Part shown: positions 17,974 through 27,033 of the stretch, in pieces
Layout: each line of letters begins with the position of its first letter
How positions within the stretch are numbered: position 1 is the first letter of the stretch
Source: Ardenticatenaceae bacterium
GTDB taxonomy: Bacteria; Chloroflexota; Anaerolineae; Promineifilales; Promineifilaceae
Direction of reading: 5' to 3'
Assembly (NCBI GenBank): GCA_030065875.1
Contig: JASJCR010000011.1
Location: forward strand, 1 to 64,000
Length of the DNA: 64,000 nt
Notes under the pieces: model-generated
The model's input: only the letters and a program-made list of their open reading frames with translations
What the model was told of the DNA's origin: nothing
Database searches by the model: none
Program-made: the position numbers and the translations under genes

Positions 17974-18987
17974 TTAACGGCTTTTCACGGCAGAAACGGC
18001 CGTGCTTTGGCGTAAAATAAGCGTTGGTTTGATTAATCGTTGTGATTCTACCGGTTCACCATCCAATTTTTGCAGCAGCAGCTGAGCCGCTTGCGCAGCC
18101 ATCTCCTCTGGATGGATGTCGACCACAGAGAGCGGCAAACGAGCCGGATAGGTAAAATTAGAGTGGCCAAAAGAGATAATGGAAAGATCGCCCGGAATGT
18201 GAACCCCACGCGTTTCAGCCACATCGATGGCTCCCCAGGCCACGGTATTGTTCCAGGTAATGACCGCCGTCACTTCCGGGTGTTGTTCGAGAAGGGTGGC
18301 CATGGCCGCCGCGCCGCTGTCAAATGACAATCTGCAGGGATAAACTAAGGGATCGACGCCATGCTGTTCACATCCTTCAAAAAAAGCCTGCTGGGCTCGC
18401 TGCGTAAAGCCCAGCTCGGGTGCGTCCTGATGCAAATAGGCGATATGTTGATGGCCCAAATCGCTTAGGTGATCGAGACATTGATCCATCGCCGAAACGA
18501 GGTTGACATCGACATAGGAAAGATCGCGATTGTCGGCACACCGGCCGACAAGCACAAAGGGAATCCCGGCTTGCTGCAGCAAATCGACTCGCGGATCATC
18601 AAGACGAATTTGCATCAGGATAAACCCATCAACCAGACCTCTGACGGCAAATTGATGCAGGCTGTCTACATCATCAGCCGGATGGGTGAGGAGCATAAAG
18701 GCGTAATCAGCCTGATTAATTTCATTGGCCGTGCTGGCGATAAATTTCATCTCCAGTCCGGCGATGTGATTGGTGTAGAGGGGGAAGACATAACCGATCG
18801 TTTTGGAGCGACCGCCGGCCAGCCGTTGGGCCACCGGGTTGGGGGAATAGCCGAGGGAGTCGATGGCGTGCTGGATGCGCTCCCGAGTGGCGATGGAAAT
18901 CGGCCGTTTCCCGCTAAGGGCGTGGGAAACCGTACTTTTGCTTACACCCGCCTGAGCAGCTACATCGGCAATGGTAACGCGTTTCAT
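17974..18987 (-). CDS. LacI-family transcriptional regulator of the alpha-xyloside operon
   Basis: A 337-aa repressor. The N-terminal helix-turn-helix and hinge are complete: MKRVTIADVAAQAGVSKSTV then SHALSGKRPIS and YSPNPVAQRLAGGRSKTIG. The rest is a periplasmic-binding-protein-like ligand domain. An in-frame Met 13 codons upstream is less likely because it lacks the standard N-terminus. Two palindromic operators at 19026-19066 lie just upstream, and the transport and hydrolase genes follow in the same direction, so it most likely represses itself and the operon until a sugar binds. Confidence 0.92.
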   Translation of the reverse strand: MKRVTIADVAAQAGVSKSTVSHALSGKRPISIATRERIQHAIDSLGYSPNPVAQRLAGGRSKTIGYVFPLYTNHIAGLEMKFIASTANEINQADYAFMLLTHPADDVDSLHQFAVRGLVDGFILMQIRLDDPRVDLLQQAGIPFVLVGRCADNRDLSYVDVNLVSAMDQCLDHLSDLGHQHIAYLHQDAPELGFTQRAQQAFFEGCEQHGVDPLVYPCRLSFDSGAAAMATLLEQHPEVTAVITWNNTVAWGAIDVAETRGVHIPGDLSIISFGHSNFTYPARLPLSVVDIHPEEMAAQAAQLLLQKLDGEPVESQRLIKPTLILRQSTAVSAVKSR

Positions 18988-19025
18988 TCCCTTTCTTCTT
19001 TGGTAAATGGTGGCAAAAAGAAACA

Positions 19026-19066
19026 ATCAAACCGGTTTGATCATCATAAATCAAACCGGTTTGATT
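19026..19066. promoter_or_regulatory. Tandem LacI operators
   Basis: Two copies of ATCAAACCGGTTTGAT (19026-19041 and within 19049-19066, the second extended to a perfect 18-bp palindrome). The central CG and symmetric half-sites are standard for LacI-family repressors. The centres are 24 bp apart, just over two helical turns, which would place two dimers on nearly the same face. They lie 39-79 nt upstream of the LacI start. Confidence 0.85.
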
Positions 19067-19089
19067 GTCAAATAGCCGAGATATGGAGA

Positions 19090-19485
19090 TTAAAACACCA
19101 CCCCGGCCACCAAAATGATGTTGGCGTAGGGGGTAAACTCACCGGTGCGAATCACGGCACGGGCGGTTTTGGTCGCGTTTTTAAACGCTTTATGATCCAC
19201 CGTTTTGAGGGGTACTTCGGCCAACATATCTTGAAGCGCTTGATAAATATGAGGGCTGATAGCCAGCATTTCTCGGGCGACAATGGCTTCCTCGACCTGC
19301 ATTTCCTTCAGGATCACGCGCAGGGTTTCTAAAAATGAGGGAATACCGTCCGCCAAAGCCAAATCGATCCGTTCCGTTTCAAGCGGTATGGGCAGACCGG
19401 CATCAGCGATGACCACCGTATCCAGATGCCCCAGACCGCTGACTACAGCAGAAAGTGGCTGATTGAGTATGCCAATTTTTTTCAT
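19090..19485 (-). CDS. rbsD: D-ribose pyranase
   Basis: A 131-aa RbsD that converts beta-D-ribopyranose to the furanose form before phosphorylation. The start MKKIGILNQPLSAVVSGLGH has the conserved His20, then DAGLPIP with Asp28; the end VIRTGEFTPYANIILVAGVVF is the characteristic C-terminus with the Tyr/Asn that hold ribose. It is the last gene of the rbsBACD operon, 9 nt after rbsC. No ribokinase gene is present in the window, which is unusual for an rbs operon. Confidence 0.95.
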   Translation of the reverse strand: MKKIGILNQPLSAVVSGLGHLDTVVIADAGLPIPLETERIDLALADGIPSFLETLRVILKEMQVEEAIVAREMLAISPHIYQALQDMLAEVPLKTVDHKAFKNATKTARAVIRTGEFTPYANIILVAGVVF

Positions 19486-19494
19486 GATCTTTTC

Positions 19495-20478
19495 CTAAGC
19501 TGCGGCCGTCTGCTGCACAAATTTTGCCCGATAATAATCTAAAATGACGGCCACAATGATGACCACTCCCGTTAAAATCTGGCGGGTAAAATCATCTACA
19601 CCCATAATGGTCAGACCGTTGTTTAACACCCCAATAATGCACGCTCCGATAAAGGTGCCGATGACCGAGCCCTTACCACCAAACAGACTTGTGCCGCCGA
19701 TAATCACCGCCGCAATGGCCGAAAGCTCAGCTCCGTTTCCCACAATTGGACTGGCGATGGTCAGACGTGACATATTGATCAATCCGGCCAGCCCAGCGGT
19801 GACCCCGCAAATTGTAAAGGTGGCCACTTTGTAAACGGCCGGGGTGTGCCCGGAGAGCCGGACCGCTTCTTCATTGTTGCCAATGGCGTAAATCAGACGA
19901 CCAAACACAGTTTTGGTCAAAATAAACCAGCTTACCCCAACCAAAGCCAGGGCCACCAGGAATATCAGGGGCACAATTTCGTTAAAAATGGTGGTCGTGC
20001 CAAAGGTCGTAAATTGGGTAGGGAACTGATAGATCGTGCGCGCTTCGGTTAACTGCAGCGCCGCTCCCCGGGCGATGTTTAACATCCCCAAGGTGACGAT
20101 AAACGAGGGTAATTTCCACTGCTCCGAAATCCAGCCGTTGAGAAAGCCGATCACCATGCCGATGGCCAAACCGGTAAAGATTCCCAACCCGATGGCGGCA
20201 TTAATCGGCAAACCTTCGAGTTTTAACACCGTACCGGCCGCCATCATTGAAAAAGCCATCACCGAGCCAACCGAGAGGTCGATCCCGGCCACCAAAATCA
20301 CGAAGGTCATGCCCACCGCCAAAATGGTGTTGATCGTAATTTGATTCAAAATATTGCGCACGTTGGCCAACGTGGCAAAATTGTCGGCCGTAAAAGCAAA
20401 AAATACGATAAGCAGAATCAGGGCCAGACCGATACCACCCTCGCGCAAAATGATGTTTGCGGTTCGTCTTGTTTTCAT
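19495..20478 (-). CDS. rbsC: Ribose ABC transporter permease
   Basis: A 327-aa permease of the CUT2 (RbsC/XylH) family with eight to ten membrane segments; VGMTFVILVAGIDLSVGSVMAFSMM and NNEEAVRLSGHTPAVYK are family signatures. A GTG start at 20487 would overlap rbsA by 4 nt, but the AGGAG box touches that GTG directly and is 8 nt from the ATG at 20478, so the ATG is preferred. It works with the RbsA ATPase and the duplicated RbsB lipoprotein. Confidence 0.94.
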   Translation of the reverse strand: MKTRRTANIILREGGIGLALILLIVFFAFTADNFATLANVRNILNQITINTILAVGMTFVILVAGIDLSVGSVMAFSMMAAGTVLKLEGLPINAAIGLGIFTGLAIGMVIGFLNGWISEQWKLPSFIVTLGMLNIARGAALQLTEARTIYQFPTQFTTFGTTTIFNEIVPLIFLVALALVGVSWFILTKTVFGRLIYAIGNNEEAVRLSGHTPAVYKVATFTICGVTAGLAGLINMSRLTIASPIVGNGAELSAIAAVIIGGTSLFGGKGSVIGTFIGACIIGVLNNGLTIMGVDDFTRQILTGVVIIVAVILDYYRAKFVQQTAAA

Positions 20479-20483
20479 ACGGC

Positions 20484-21989
20484 TCACTCCTGGATGTATT
20501 CTTGATAGGCCAGTGACAAAATTTGTTCCTGATCAAAATCAGCGCGATCTACCTCGCCGCTGATTTTTCCCTTGGAAAAGACTATAACCCGATGGCATAT
20601 CCCCATAATTTCCGGCAAATCAGAGGAGACGATGATGATCGCTTTCCCCTGAGCCGCCAATTCCCACAGCAGAGAATAAATTTCGTATTTGGCACCCACA
20701 TCGATGCCGCGGGTCGGCTCATCAATCATTAAAAGGTTTGTGTTGCGAAACAGCCACTTAGCCAGCACAATTTTTTGCTGATTGCCCCCGGATAAATTGC
20801 GCACGAGCTGGCTGCTCGACGGGGTTTTGATGCCTAAACTGTCGATCAACCGATTGGAAGCCTGCTGTTCTTCCGCAGCCTGCAGCAGCCCAACCTGAGA
20901 AATCGCCGATAGATTGGTCACGGTGATGTTGGCGTAGCACGACATATCTAAAATTAAACCCTGCTCCTTGCGATCTTCGGTCAAAAACGATATGCCCTGC
21001 CGGACCGCATCTTTGGGTCGGCGCACGTCGATCGGTTGATTGCGCAAAAACAATCGTCCCCCCGCTTTGGCATCTGCCCCAAAGATCGCCCTTAAAAGCT
21101 CTGTACGGCCGGAGCCAACCAGACCGGCAATCCCCAGAATTTCTCCCCCTTTCACCGAAAAAGAAACCTTGCTGCTGCCGTCGGCGACCTGCAAATCTTC
21201 CACCCGGAACATTTCCGCGCCGCGAGCGACATCTTCGCGAAATAGATATTCATTGGCCAGGTCACGTCCAACCATCATTTTGACGATGTCGCTGATTTTG
21301 GTGCCGTCCAGCGGCTGTGTGCCCACAACCTGCCCGTTGCGCAGCACGGTAAAGCGGTCGCCAATTTCAAAAACCTCTTGCAGCCGGTGAGAAATGTAGA
21401 TTATCGTCACCCCTTTCGCCTTGAGCTGGTGGATGATGGCGAACAAACGCTCAATTTCCTGAGAGGTCAACGTCGCCGTCGGTTCATCCATGATTAACAC
21501 TTGGCTGTCGGCCGAGAGCGCCTTGGCGATTTCTACCAGCTGCATTTGGGCGACTCCCAGCTGTTCAACCGGCGTACCGGGGGAAACTTCCAAACCCACT
21601 TCATCAAGCAGGGCCTGAGCCTGCTCGGTGAGTTTGCGCTGATCAACAACCCCAAAACGGCTGGGCAGCTTCTCAAACAGAATATTTTCCGCCACCGTTA
21701 AATACGTTAACAAATTTAACTCTTGATGGATGACCTGGATCCCCGCTTCGATGGCGTCGTGGGGGCGGGTGGGGGAGTAGCGGGCACGGTTGTAAAAAAT
21801 TTCCCCTTCTTCAGCGGCGTAAACGCCGGAAATCACTTTGATTAGACTGGACTTTCCGGCCCCGTTTTCCCCTAGCAAAATGTGTGTTTCGCCTCGCCGA
21901 ATGTTCAGCGAGACATCATCCAATGCCGTTACGCCGGGAAACCGCTTGGTCAAATGCTTAATTTCTAGGATGTTGTTAATTTTGGTCAT
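20484..21989 (-). CDS. rbsA: Ribose ABC transporter ATP-binding protein
   Basis: A 501-aa CUT2 ATPase with two ABC modules. The first has LLGENGAGKSSLIKVISG (Walker A), LGVAQMQLVEIAKAL and VLIMDEPTATLT (Walker B). The second is partly degenerate at Walker A (IAGLVGSGRTELLRAIFG) but keeps LSGGNQQKIVLAKWL and LMIDEPTRGIDVG; this asymmetry is normal for RbsA. It lies between the binding-protein gene, from which it is separated by a strong hairpin, and rbsC. Confidence 0.95.
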   Translation of the reverse strand: MTKINNILEIKHLTKRFPGVTALDDVSLNIRRGETHILLGENGAGKSSLIKVISGVYAAEEGEIFYNRARYSPTRPHDAIEAGIQVIHQELNLLTYLTVAENILFEKLPSRFGVVDQRKLTEQAQALLDEVGLEVSPGTPVEQLGVAQMQLVEIAKALSADSQVLIMDEPTATLTSQEIERLFAIIHQLKAKGVTIIYISHRLQEVFEIGDRFTVLRNGQVVGTQPLDGTKISDIVKMMVGRDLANEYLFREDVARGAEMFRVEDLQVADGSSKVSFSVKGGEILGIAGLVGSGRTELLRAIFGADAKAGGRLFLRNQPIDVRRPKDAVRQGISFLTEDRKEQGLILDMSCYANITVTNLSAISQVGLLQAAEEQQASNRLIDSLGIKTPSSSQLVRNLSGGNQQKIVLAKWLFRNTNLLMIDEPTRGIDVGAKYEIYSLLWELAAQGKAIIIVSSDLPEIMGICHRVIVFSKGKISGEVDRADFDQEQILSLAYQEYIQE

Positions 21990-22002
21990 TCGGCCGCCAT
22001 AA

Positions 22003-22037
22003 ACCTGTGCCGGTTATTTTTGGTAACCGGCACAGGT
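22003..22037. other. Strong intercistronic hairpin rbsB-rbsA
   Basis: ACCTGTGCCGGTTA (22003-22016) pairs perfectly with TAACCGGCACAGGT (22024-22037) around a 7-nt loop: a 14-bp stem without mismatch, between the rbsB stop and the rbsA start. No T-run follows on the minus strand, so it is more likely a processing or 3'-end-protecting structure that keeps binding-protein mRNA high than a full terminator. Confidence 0.8.
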
Positions 22038-22045
22038 CAGTTAAC

Positions 22046-23968
22046 TTACTGCAAATCCTCAGCCTGAATGAGCTGAATGGGGGTTTTGATCCAGCCGGTG
22101 CGCGTTTCACCAGCCAGCATTTCCATGGCCACATCCATGCCGTTGGCGGCCATCTCCGCCCCGAATTGATCGAGGGTGGCCAGCACGGTGCCGTCGATGA
22201 CCAGCGGCTGAATCGGAGCGATATTGTCAAAACCGACAATGGTGACCGAATCGGACAGGCCCATCGACTCCACCGCCTGCACGGCTCCGAGCGCCATCGA
22301 GTCGTTGGAGGCCATGATGCCGGTAACGTCGGGATTGGCGGTCAGGAGGTTGCTGACCAGCTCAAACGCTTCATCGGTTTCCCAGTAGGCGGTTTGAGAG
22401 GCGACCACTTCCAGACCACCCTCAGCAGCCGCATCGGCAAAGCCGGCCGCTCGCTGGGCGGCGTTCTCCGCACCGGGGTTTCCTTCCAGGATGATGACCT
22501 TGGCCCCTTCACCGAGTTCAGCGGCCAGGACGTCGCCAACCATTTTGGCTCCGGCGCGGTTGTCCGGACCGACAAAGGGCACGTCGATCCCGGCTTCGGC
22601 CATCGCCTCTGGGTCCATTTCCACATCGATGTTGACCACGACGATGCCCGCTTCGCTGGCCTGGGCCAAAATCGGGATCAGGGCCCGTGAATCGGCCGGA
22701 GCCACGACAATAGCGTCGACGCTTTGGGCGATCAGGTTTTCGACCAGGGCGATTTGAGCCTCGACGTCGGTTTCATTTTGAATCCCCAGCGGGATCAACT
22801 CAACGTCACCGCGAGCGGCCGCGTGGGCTACCGCCCCTTCCTCCATATTTTTGAAGAAGTCATTGCCCAGCGACTTCATGATCAAACCGATGACCGCCTG
22901 TTCGCCTTGATTGGCTTCCGGTTCCATCGCCTCGCCACCTAGGTCTTCAGCCTGAATGAGCTGAATGGGGGTTTTGATCCAGCCGGTGCGGGCCTCACCA
23001 GCCAACATTTCCATGGCCACATCCATGCCGTTGGCAGCCATTTCCGCCCCAAATTGATCGAGGGTGGCCAGCACGGTGCCGTCGATGACCAGCGGCTGAA
23101 TCGGAGCGATGTTGTCAAAACCGACGATGGTCACCGAATCGGACAGACCCATCGCTTCTACCGCCTGCACGGCTCCGAGCGCCATCGAGTCGTTGGAAGC
23201 CATGATGCCGGTAACGTCCGGATTGGCGGTCAGGAGGTTGCTGACTAGCTCAAACGCTTCATCGGTTTCCCAGTAGGCGGTTTGGGAAGCCACCACTTCC
23301 AGACCCCCTTCAGCGGCCGCATCGGCAAAGCCGGCTGCCCGCTGGGCGGCGTTTTCCGCACCAGGGTTTCCTTCCAGGATAATGACCTTGGCCCCTTCAC
23401 CGAGTTCCGCGGCCAGGACATCGCCAACCATTTTGGCCCCGGCGCGGTTGTCCGGACCGACAAAAGGCACGTCGATGCCGGCTTCAGCCATCGCCTCTGG
23501 GTCCATCTCCACATCGATGTTGACCACGACGATGCCCGCTTCGCTGGCCTGGGCCAAAATCGGAATCAGGGCCCGCGAGTCGGCCGGAGCCACAACAATG
23601 GCGTCGACGCTTTGGGCGATCAGGTTTTCGACCAGGGCGATCTGAGCTTCGACGTCAGTTTCGTTTTGAATCCCCAGGGGGATTAACTCGACGTCACCGC
23701 GAGCGGCCGCGTGGGCTACCGCTCCTTCTTCCATATTTTTGAAGAAATCATTGCCCAGCGACTTCATAATCAAACCGATGACCGGGTTTCCGTCTTCACC
23801 TTCGGCCATTTCTTCGCTTTCCTCTTCAACGGTTTCCGCTTCGGTTTCAGTTGTTGTACTCTCTTCCGTTTCCTCGGAGGTCGTCTCCGGAGGAGTTGTT
23901 GTTCCACCACAGGCCACGATTAAGCTCAGCAGTAGAGATAGTAAAGTTAATCTGAATAACAATTTCAT
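22046..23968 (-). CDS. rbsB: Duplicated ribose-binding lipoprotein (two RbsB domains in tandem)
   Basis: A 640-aa protein, about twice the usual 300-330 aa. The start MKLLFRLTLL at 23968 follows GAGGAG. The signal peptide ends at lipobox SLIVAC (Cys20), then a Thr/Glu-rich tether (21-61). Domain 1 spans residues 63-343 and domain 2 residues 359-640, joined by a short linker. Over 281 aligned residues they differ at only two (Ala/Ser in VQAVE-MGLS, Ala/Thr in AGE-RTGW), although I count about fifty nucleotide differences. Each domain has a full CUT2 binding fold (VIGLIMKSLGNDFFKNM, VVVNIDVEMDP, GIMASNDSMALGA, IVGFDNI). It delivers ribose to RbsAC. Confidence 0.93.
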   Translation of the reverse strand: MKLLFRLTLLSLLLSLIVACGGTTTPPETTSEETEESTTTETEAETVEEESEEMAEGEDGNPVIGLIMKSLGNDFFKNMEEGAVAHAAARGDVELIPLGIQNETDVEAQIALVENLIAQSVDAIVVAPADSRALIPILAQASEAGIVVVNIDVEMDPEAMAEAGIDVPFVGPDNRAGAKMVGDVLAAELGEGAKVIILEGNPGAENAAQRAAGFADAAAEGGLEVVASQTAYWETDEAFELVSNLLTANPDVTGIMASNDSMALGAVQAVEAMGLSDSVTIVGFDNIAPIQPLVIDGTVLATLDQFGAEMAANGMDVAMEMLAGEARTGWIKTPIQLIQAEDLGGEAMEPEANQGEQAVIGLIMKSLGNDFFKNMEEGAVAHAAARGDVELIPLGIQNETDVEAQIALVENLIAQSVDAIVVAPADSRALIPILAQASEAGIVVVNIDVEMDPEAMAEAGIDVPFVGPDNRAGAKMVGDVLAAELGEGAKVIILEGNPGAENAAQRAAGFADAAAEGGLEVVASQTAYWETDEAFELVSNLLTANPDVTGIMASNDSMALGAVQAVESMGLSDSVTIVGFDNIAPIQPLVIDGTVLATLDQFGAEMAANGMDVAMEMLAGETRTGWIKTPIQLIQAEDLQ

Positions 23969-24008
23969 GTTTTTCTCCTCAGGTTCACCTTGATATTTTG
24001 TTAAGCTA

Positions 24009-24146
24009 AGTGGTTTACAAAAACCATTCAAAAAAATGTCCGCAGATTACGCAGATTTTCGCAGAACCCGTCCTGAGCGCAGTCGAAGGATTAAAGAGAG
24101 AAATCTGTGATAATTCGCGTTAATCCGTGGCTGGTTTTTAATAGTG
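24009..24146 (-). repeat. MITE-like CACGGATT repeat, copy 3 (chimeric)
   Basis: TGGTTTACAAAAACC at one end, TCCGCAGATTACGCAGATT, a foreign block CGTCCTGAGCGCAGTCGAAG in the middle, then GAAATCTGTGATAATTCGCG and TTAATCCGTGGC. The inserted block belongs to another common intergenic repeat type. It sits in the 264-nt gap between the LacI gene and rbsB, so it is in the rbs leader. Confidence 0.7.
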
Positions 24147-24232
24147 GTCCACATAAGTGGCTCAGGCCACAATCTCCTTTTGAATGTCGCTATTTGATCA
24201 CCTCCTAATGTATTGAGCTGCTGAACACCAGT

Positions 24233-25267
24233 TCAGGTGCGATTTTGCTCGATTGGATGGTGGACAACGGCTTTTGTTGACTCACGAACCAGCAGGTGGG
24301 TTTGAAGTAAATGTCGTTTGGGGGGCAGATCCGGGGTTTGAAGACGCTGTAAAAGAATTTTGGCGGCCGTCACCCCCATTTCGTATTTTGGTTGAACGAC
24401 AGTCGTTAGCGGTGGGTTGGCGAACATGGCCAGATGAATATCGTCAAAACCCACGATGGAAATATCCTGCGGCACAGACAGCCCTGCGGATACAATGGCG
24501 CTGATTGCGCCGATAGCCATTAAGTCGTTACAGGCAAAAATGGCGGTGGGTGGATCATTTAATCCCAGCAGGTGTTTGGTGGCGTCATAACCCCCTTCAT
24601 ACCGAAAATCCCCTTCGACAATTAAGGATTCATCGACGATCAACCCCGCATTTTTTAGTGCTTCTCGATAACCGTTGCTTCGTTTTTGGCTGTTGATAAG
24701 ATCCGGCAAACCGGTGATGCAGCCGATGCGCTGGTGGCCCAACGACAGCAAATGCTCGACCGCTTTGATGCTGCCGGCCGTATTCTCGACCACTACGGAA
24801 TCAACAACCGTATTGGGATTTTCCCGGTCGATTAAAACCATGGGAATTTGCAGATGGGGGACGTTGTCTAAATGAGTTTCAATCGTTTGGCTGCTGGCGG
24901 CCACCAGACAGATGCCGTCAACCTGTTTTTCAGCCAGCACGTTGATATACATCGACTCTTTTTCCGGGTCGGCATCAGAATTACAAAGAATGACGCTGTA
25001 CCCCTGATCAAAACTGGCATCTTCAACCCCGCGCGCCACTTCGGCAAAGTAGGGGTTTGCGCTGTCGGGCACGATAATCCCCAGGGTCCGCGATCTTTTG
25101 CGTCGCAGGCTGCGCGCCAGGGCGTTTGGTTTGTAATTGAGTTCAAGCATGGCCAGCTGAACGCGCTCTTTTAACTCGTCGCTGACGTGGCGTGTTTCGT
25201 TGAGGATGTGGGAGACGGTGGAGATAGAAACGCCAGCGCGTTCGGCTACATCGCGTATGGTAGTAAT
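24233..25267 (-). CDS. LacI-family transcriptional regulator of the ribose operon
   Basis: A repressor of about 345 aa. The family-typical N-terminus [19 protein letters not shown] begins right after an ATT codon at 25267-25265, which is preceded by GAGAGGTG at 4 nt. No ATG, GTG or TTG is in frame there; the only ATG (25339) lies beyond the operator and would add 24 residues. I therefore take ATT as the probable start, with the long form as the alternative. Hinge [14 protein letters not shown] and a sugar-binding domain ([37 protein letters not shown]) follow. It is upstream of and co-directional with rbsBACD. Confidence 0.85.
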   Translation of the reverse strand: MTTIRDVAERAGVSISTVSHILNETRHVSDELKERVQLAMLELNYKPNALARSLRRKRSRTLGIIVPDSANPYFAEVARGVEDASFDQGYSVILCNSDADPEKESMYINVLAEKQVDGICLVAASSQTIETHLDNVPHLQIPMVLIDRENPNTVVDSVVVENTAGSIKAVEHLLSLGHQRIGCITGLPDLINSQKRSNGYREALKNAGLIVDESLIVEGDFRYEGGYDATKHLLGLNDPPTAIFACNDLMAIGAISAIVSAGLSVPQDISIVGFDDIHLAMFANPPLTTVVQPKYEMGVTAAKILLQRLQTPDLPPKRHLLQTHLLVRESTKAVVHHPIEQNRT

Positions 25268-25308
25268 AAGGCACCTCTCTTTGGATTGAAAGGATCGAAA
25301 AACGCTAA

Positions 25309-25332
25309 GAAAACGTTTGCGCAAACGTTTTC
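25309..25332. promoter_or_regulatory. LacI operator upstream of the ribose regulator
   Basis: A perfect 24-bp palindrome: GAAAACGTTTGC followed by its reverse complement. It contains two AAACGTTT cores back to back, an operator style of the LacI family, and lies about 40 nt upstream of the proposed regulator start. No matching site is visible directly upstream of rbsB, so the operon may be controlled from this promoter. Confidence 0.85.
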
Positions 25333-25475
25333 CTGACATGCTAACACCCTACCCCCCGTTTGTCAATCACCCCAAACTTTTTATTTCAAAATGGCTGCTT
25401 GTCTCTAGGATGCGGTTCAGGAGGGGACAGCAATTGCGAACAAATTGATTCTTCATTGCCCCGCAAAAGCTTGAA

Positions 25476-26216
25476 TCACCGCAAGCGCACGATATCATTT
25501 TTGGCGAAAATCGGCCCTACCTTGAGCTGCAGTGCCGGTTCCGCATATAGTTCCGGCGGTACGCTGATGTTCGCCAGGTAAAGCTCCCCGACCTGAGCCT
25601 CTACCCCCGGGCTTCGCAGCCCTTCTTTGGGGAGCGCCAGAGTCATCGTCGCCACCGCCTTGATTGCCGGGTCAAAGACGGTGCCGCTGGTTGTGTCGAC
25701 ACCGGAGGGGGCATCCAGAGAGAGAATTGGAGCTTTGGCTGCATTTGCCCAACGAATTAATTCACCGGCCGTGCCGCGCGGGGTTCCTTTTAAGCTGTAG
25801 CCGATTATCCCATCAATAATTAAATCGGGATTGTCTTCTCTGGAAATCGCTTCAGCCAGGGCTGTCGGAATATTCATTCGCTGCAGAATATCGAGCTGGT
25901 GGGCCGGAATCGGCGTAAATTCGGCGGCCGGTTTGGTGAGATATACCTTTACTTGAGCCCCATGATTGTGGAGATGACGGGCACAGACCATCGCCCCGCC
26001 GCCATTGCCGCCGGTACCGGCCAAAACAACGGCCGTTTTTCCGCGAGGGTCACCGGCAAAAAAACGGTCGCGGGCCAGATGAGCCAAATTGCGGCCGGCA
26101 TTTTCCATCATCTGGATGAGCTCGATATGATAATCTTCAATCATCGCCCGATCGACCTCGATCATCTGCTCGGTAGTCAGATAGGGGATGGGGTCTGTAT
26201 ACGTTGGAATGTTCAT
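25476..26216 (-). CDS. nnrE: NAD(P)H-hydrate epimerase (YjeF N-terminal domain)
   Basis: A 246-aa stand-alone YjeF_N protein that interconverts the R and S forms of hydrated NAD(P)H for repair. YLTTEQMIEVDRAMIEDY, MMENAGRNLAHLA, VLAGTGGNGGGAMVCARHL, the Asp in LIIDGIIGYSLKG and SLDAPSGVD are the family signatures. The dehydratase domain (NnrD), often fused, is absent here. It lies alone between the ribose regulator and a long repeat-rich gap. Confidence 0.93.
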   Translation of the reverse strand: MNIPTYTDPIPYLTTEQMIEVDRAMIEDYHIELIQMMENAGRNLAHLARDRFFAGDPRGKTAVVLAGTGGNGGGAMVCARHLHNHGAQVKVYLTKPAAEFTPIPAHQLDILQRMNIPTALAEAISREDNPDLIIDGIIGYSLKGTPRGTAGELIRWANAAKAPILSLDAPSGVDTTSGTVFDPAIKAVATMTLALPKEGLRSPGVEAQVGELYLANISVPPELYAEPALQLKVGPIFAKNDIVRLR

Positions 26217-26368
26217 AAATTACCTTAAGGGTGAGTTTAATCATTTGTTGAGGACGCTGCCTGAGCTTCTCGAACTTCAAGCCGCTGTAGCAAATAGGCC
26301 ACAGCTTGGGCATCTCTACAATGCCGACCGTTCTAGCCGCGTTCAAGCTGTGACCTGGATGAAACCGG

Positions 26369-26398
26369 TGTAAGGGCTTGGCTAGCCAAGCCCCTACA
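26369..26398. repeat. Palindromic intergenic repeat
   Basis: TGTAAGGGCTTGGCT and AGCCAAGCCCCTACA pair with a single mismatch; the core 26374-26393 is a perfect 20-bp palindrome. This is a common type of dispersed repeat in Chloroflexota-like genomes. Confidence 0.7.
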
Positions 26399-26433
26399 AG
26401 TGTAGATGGGTTAAATCGCCCTCGGACAATCTA

Positions 26434-26584
26434 TCATTCTGAGCCCTTCGACTTCGCTGAGGACAGGCTTTGCGAAGAATCCCGTCATCTGAAAAGTAAG
26501 CGAAGGTCGCCAAAAATGGACCTCCGTCTCTCAAAATCAACCTTCATTAACTGTCTTCACTCCGCTGCGCCCCGTTCAGAATGA
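26434..26584. repeat. TCATTCTGA...TCAGAATGA bounded repeat
   Basis: Starts TCATTCTGAGCCCTTCGACT and ends CCCGTTCAGAATGA; the 9-bp ends are exact inverted repeats. The interior (CTTCGCTGAGGACAGGC, GCGAAGAATCCC, CTTCACTCCGCTGCGCCCC) is the familiar dispersed 'gaagaatc' repeat type. It is non-coding. Confidence 0.65.
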
Positions 26585-27033
26585 CAAGGGGTTGGCGACA
26601 AGCGGCCCACTGCAGCTTAGGAAGCGATTACCGACTCAACATTCATATTCCATCGGCCGCGTATGAAGGACGCAAATTGAGTTCAATGTCCACTGAGTCG
26701 ATGGAATCTCACGCAGGATAGGTTGAAGGTGGATTAACTGTCAAGTTTGTTTTTTGACCCATCGGCTGATCGATCAAATTTAGCCGCTGCTCCGGTCGAG
26801 CCGGCTTGGCGAAAAGCCTCTCGACTTGCCCCGTTTTTCTTTTATAATGGGCATAGCAGACTATGCCTGTCTACGCTGTGTTAACCCCAAAATTTAAATT
26901 CTTAAACGCCGTAAATCGGGTTGAGTTTCCTATGACCTGACCTGTGCATCATCGCCTAATTTAAAAAAAATTTTCACAAACTATGACGACAAATTTCTTT
27001 AATAGGAGGAAATTTGCGGTTGAGAAATTTTAG

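Noticed and set aside
22046-23968. Tandem rbsB as an assembly artefact
   Set aside because: The halves differ at about fifty, mostly synonymous, positions spread over the whole length; an artefact would give identical copies.
26378-26584. Small plus-strand open frame in the long gap
   Set aside because: It is a translation of dispersed repeats, has no ribosome site and no protein-like features.
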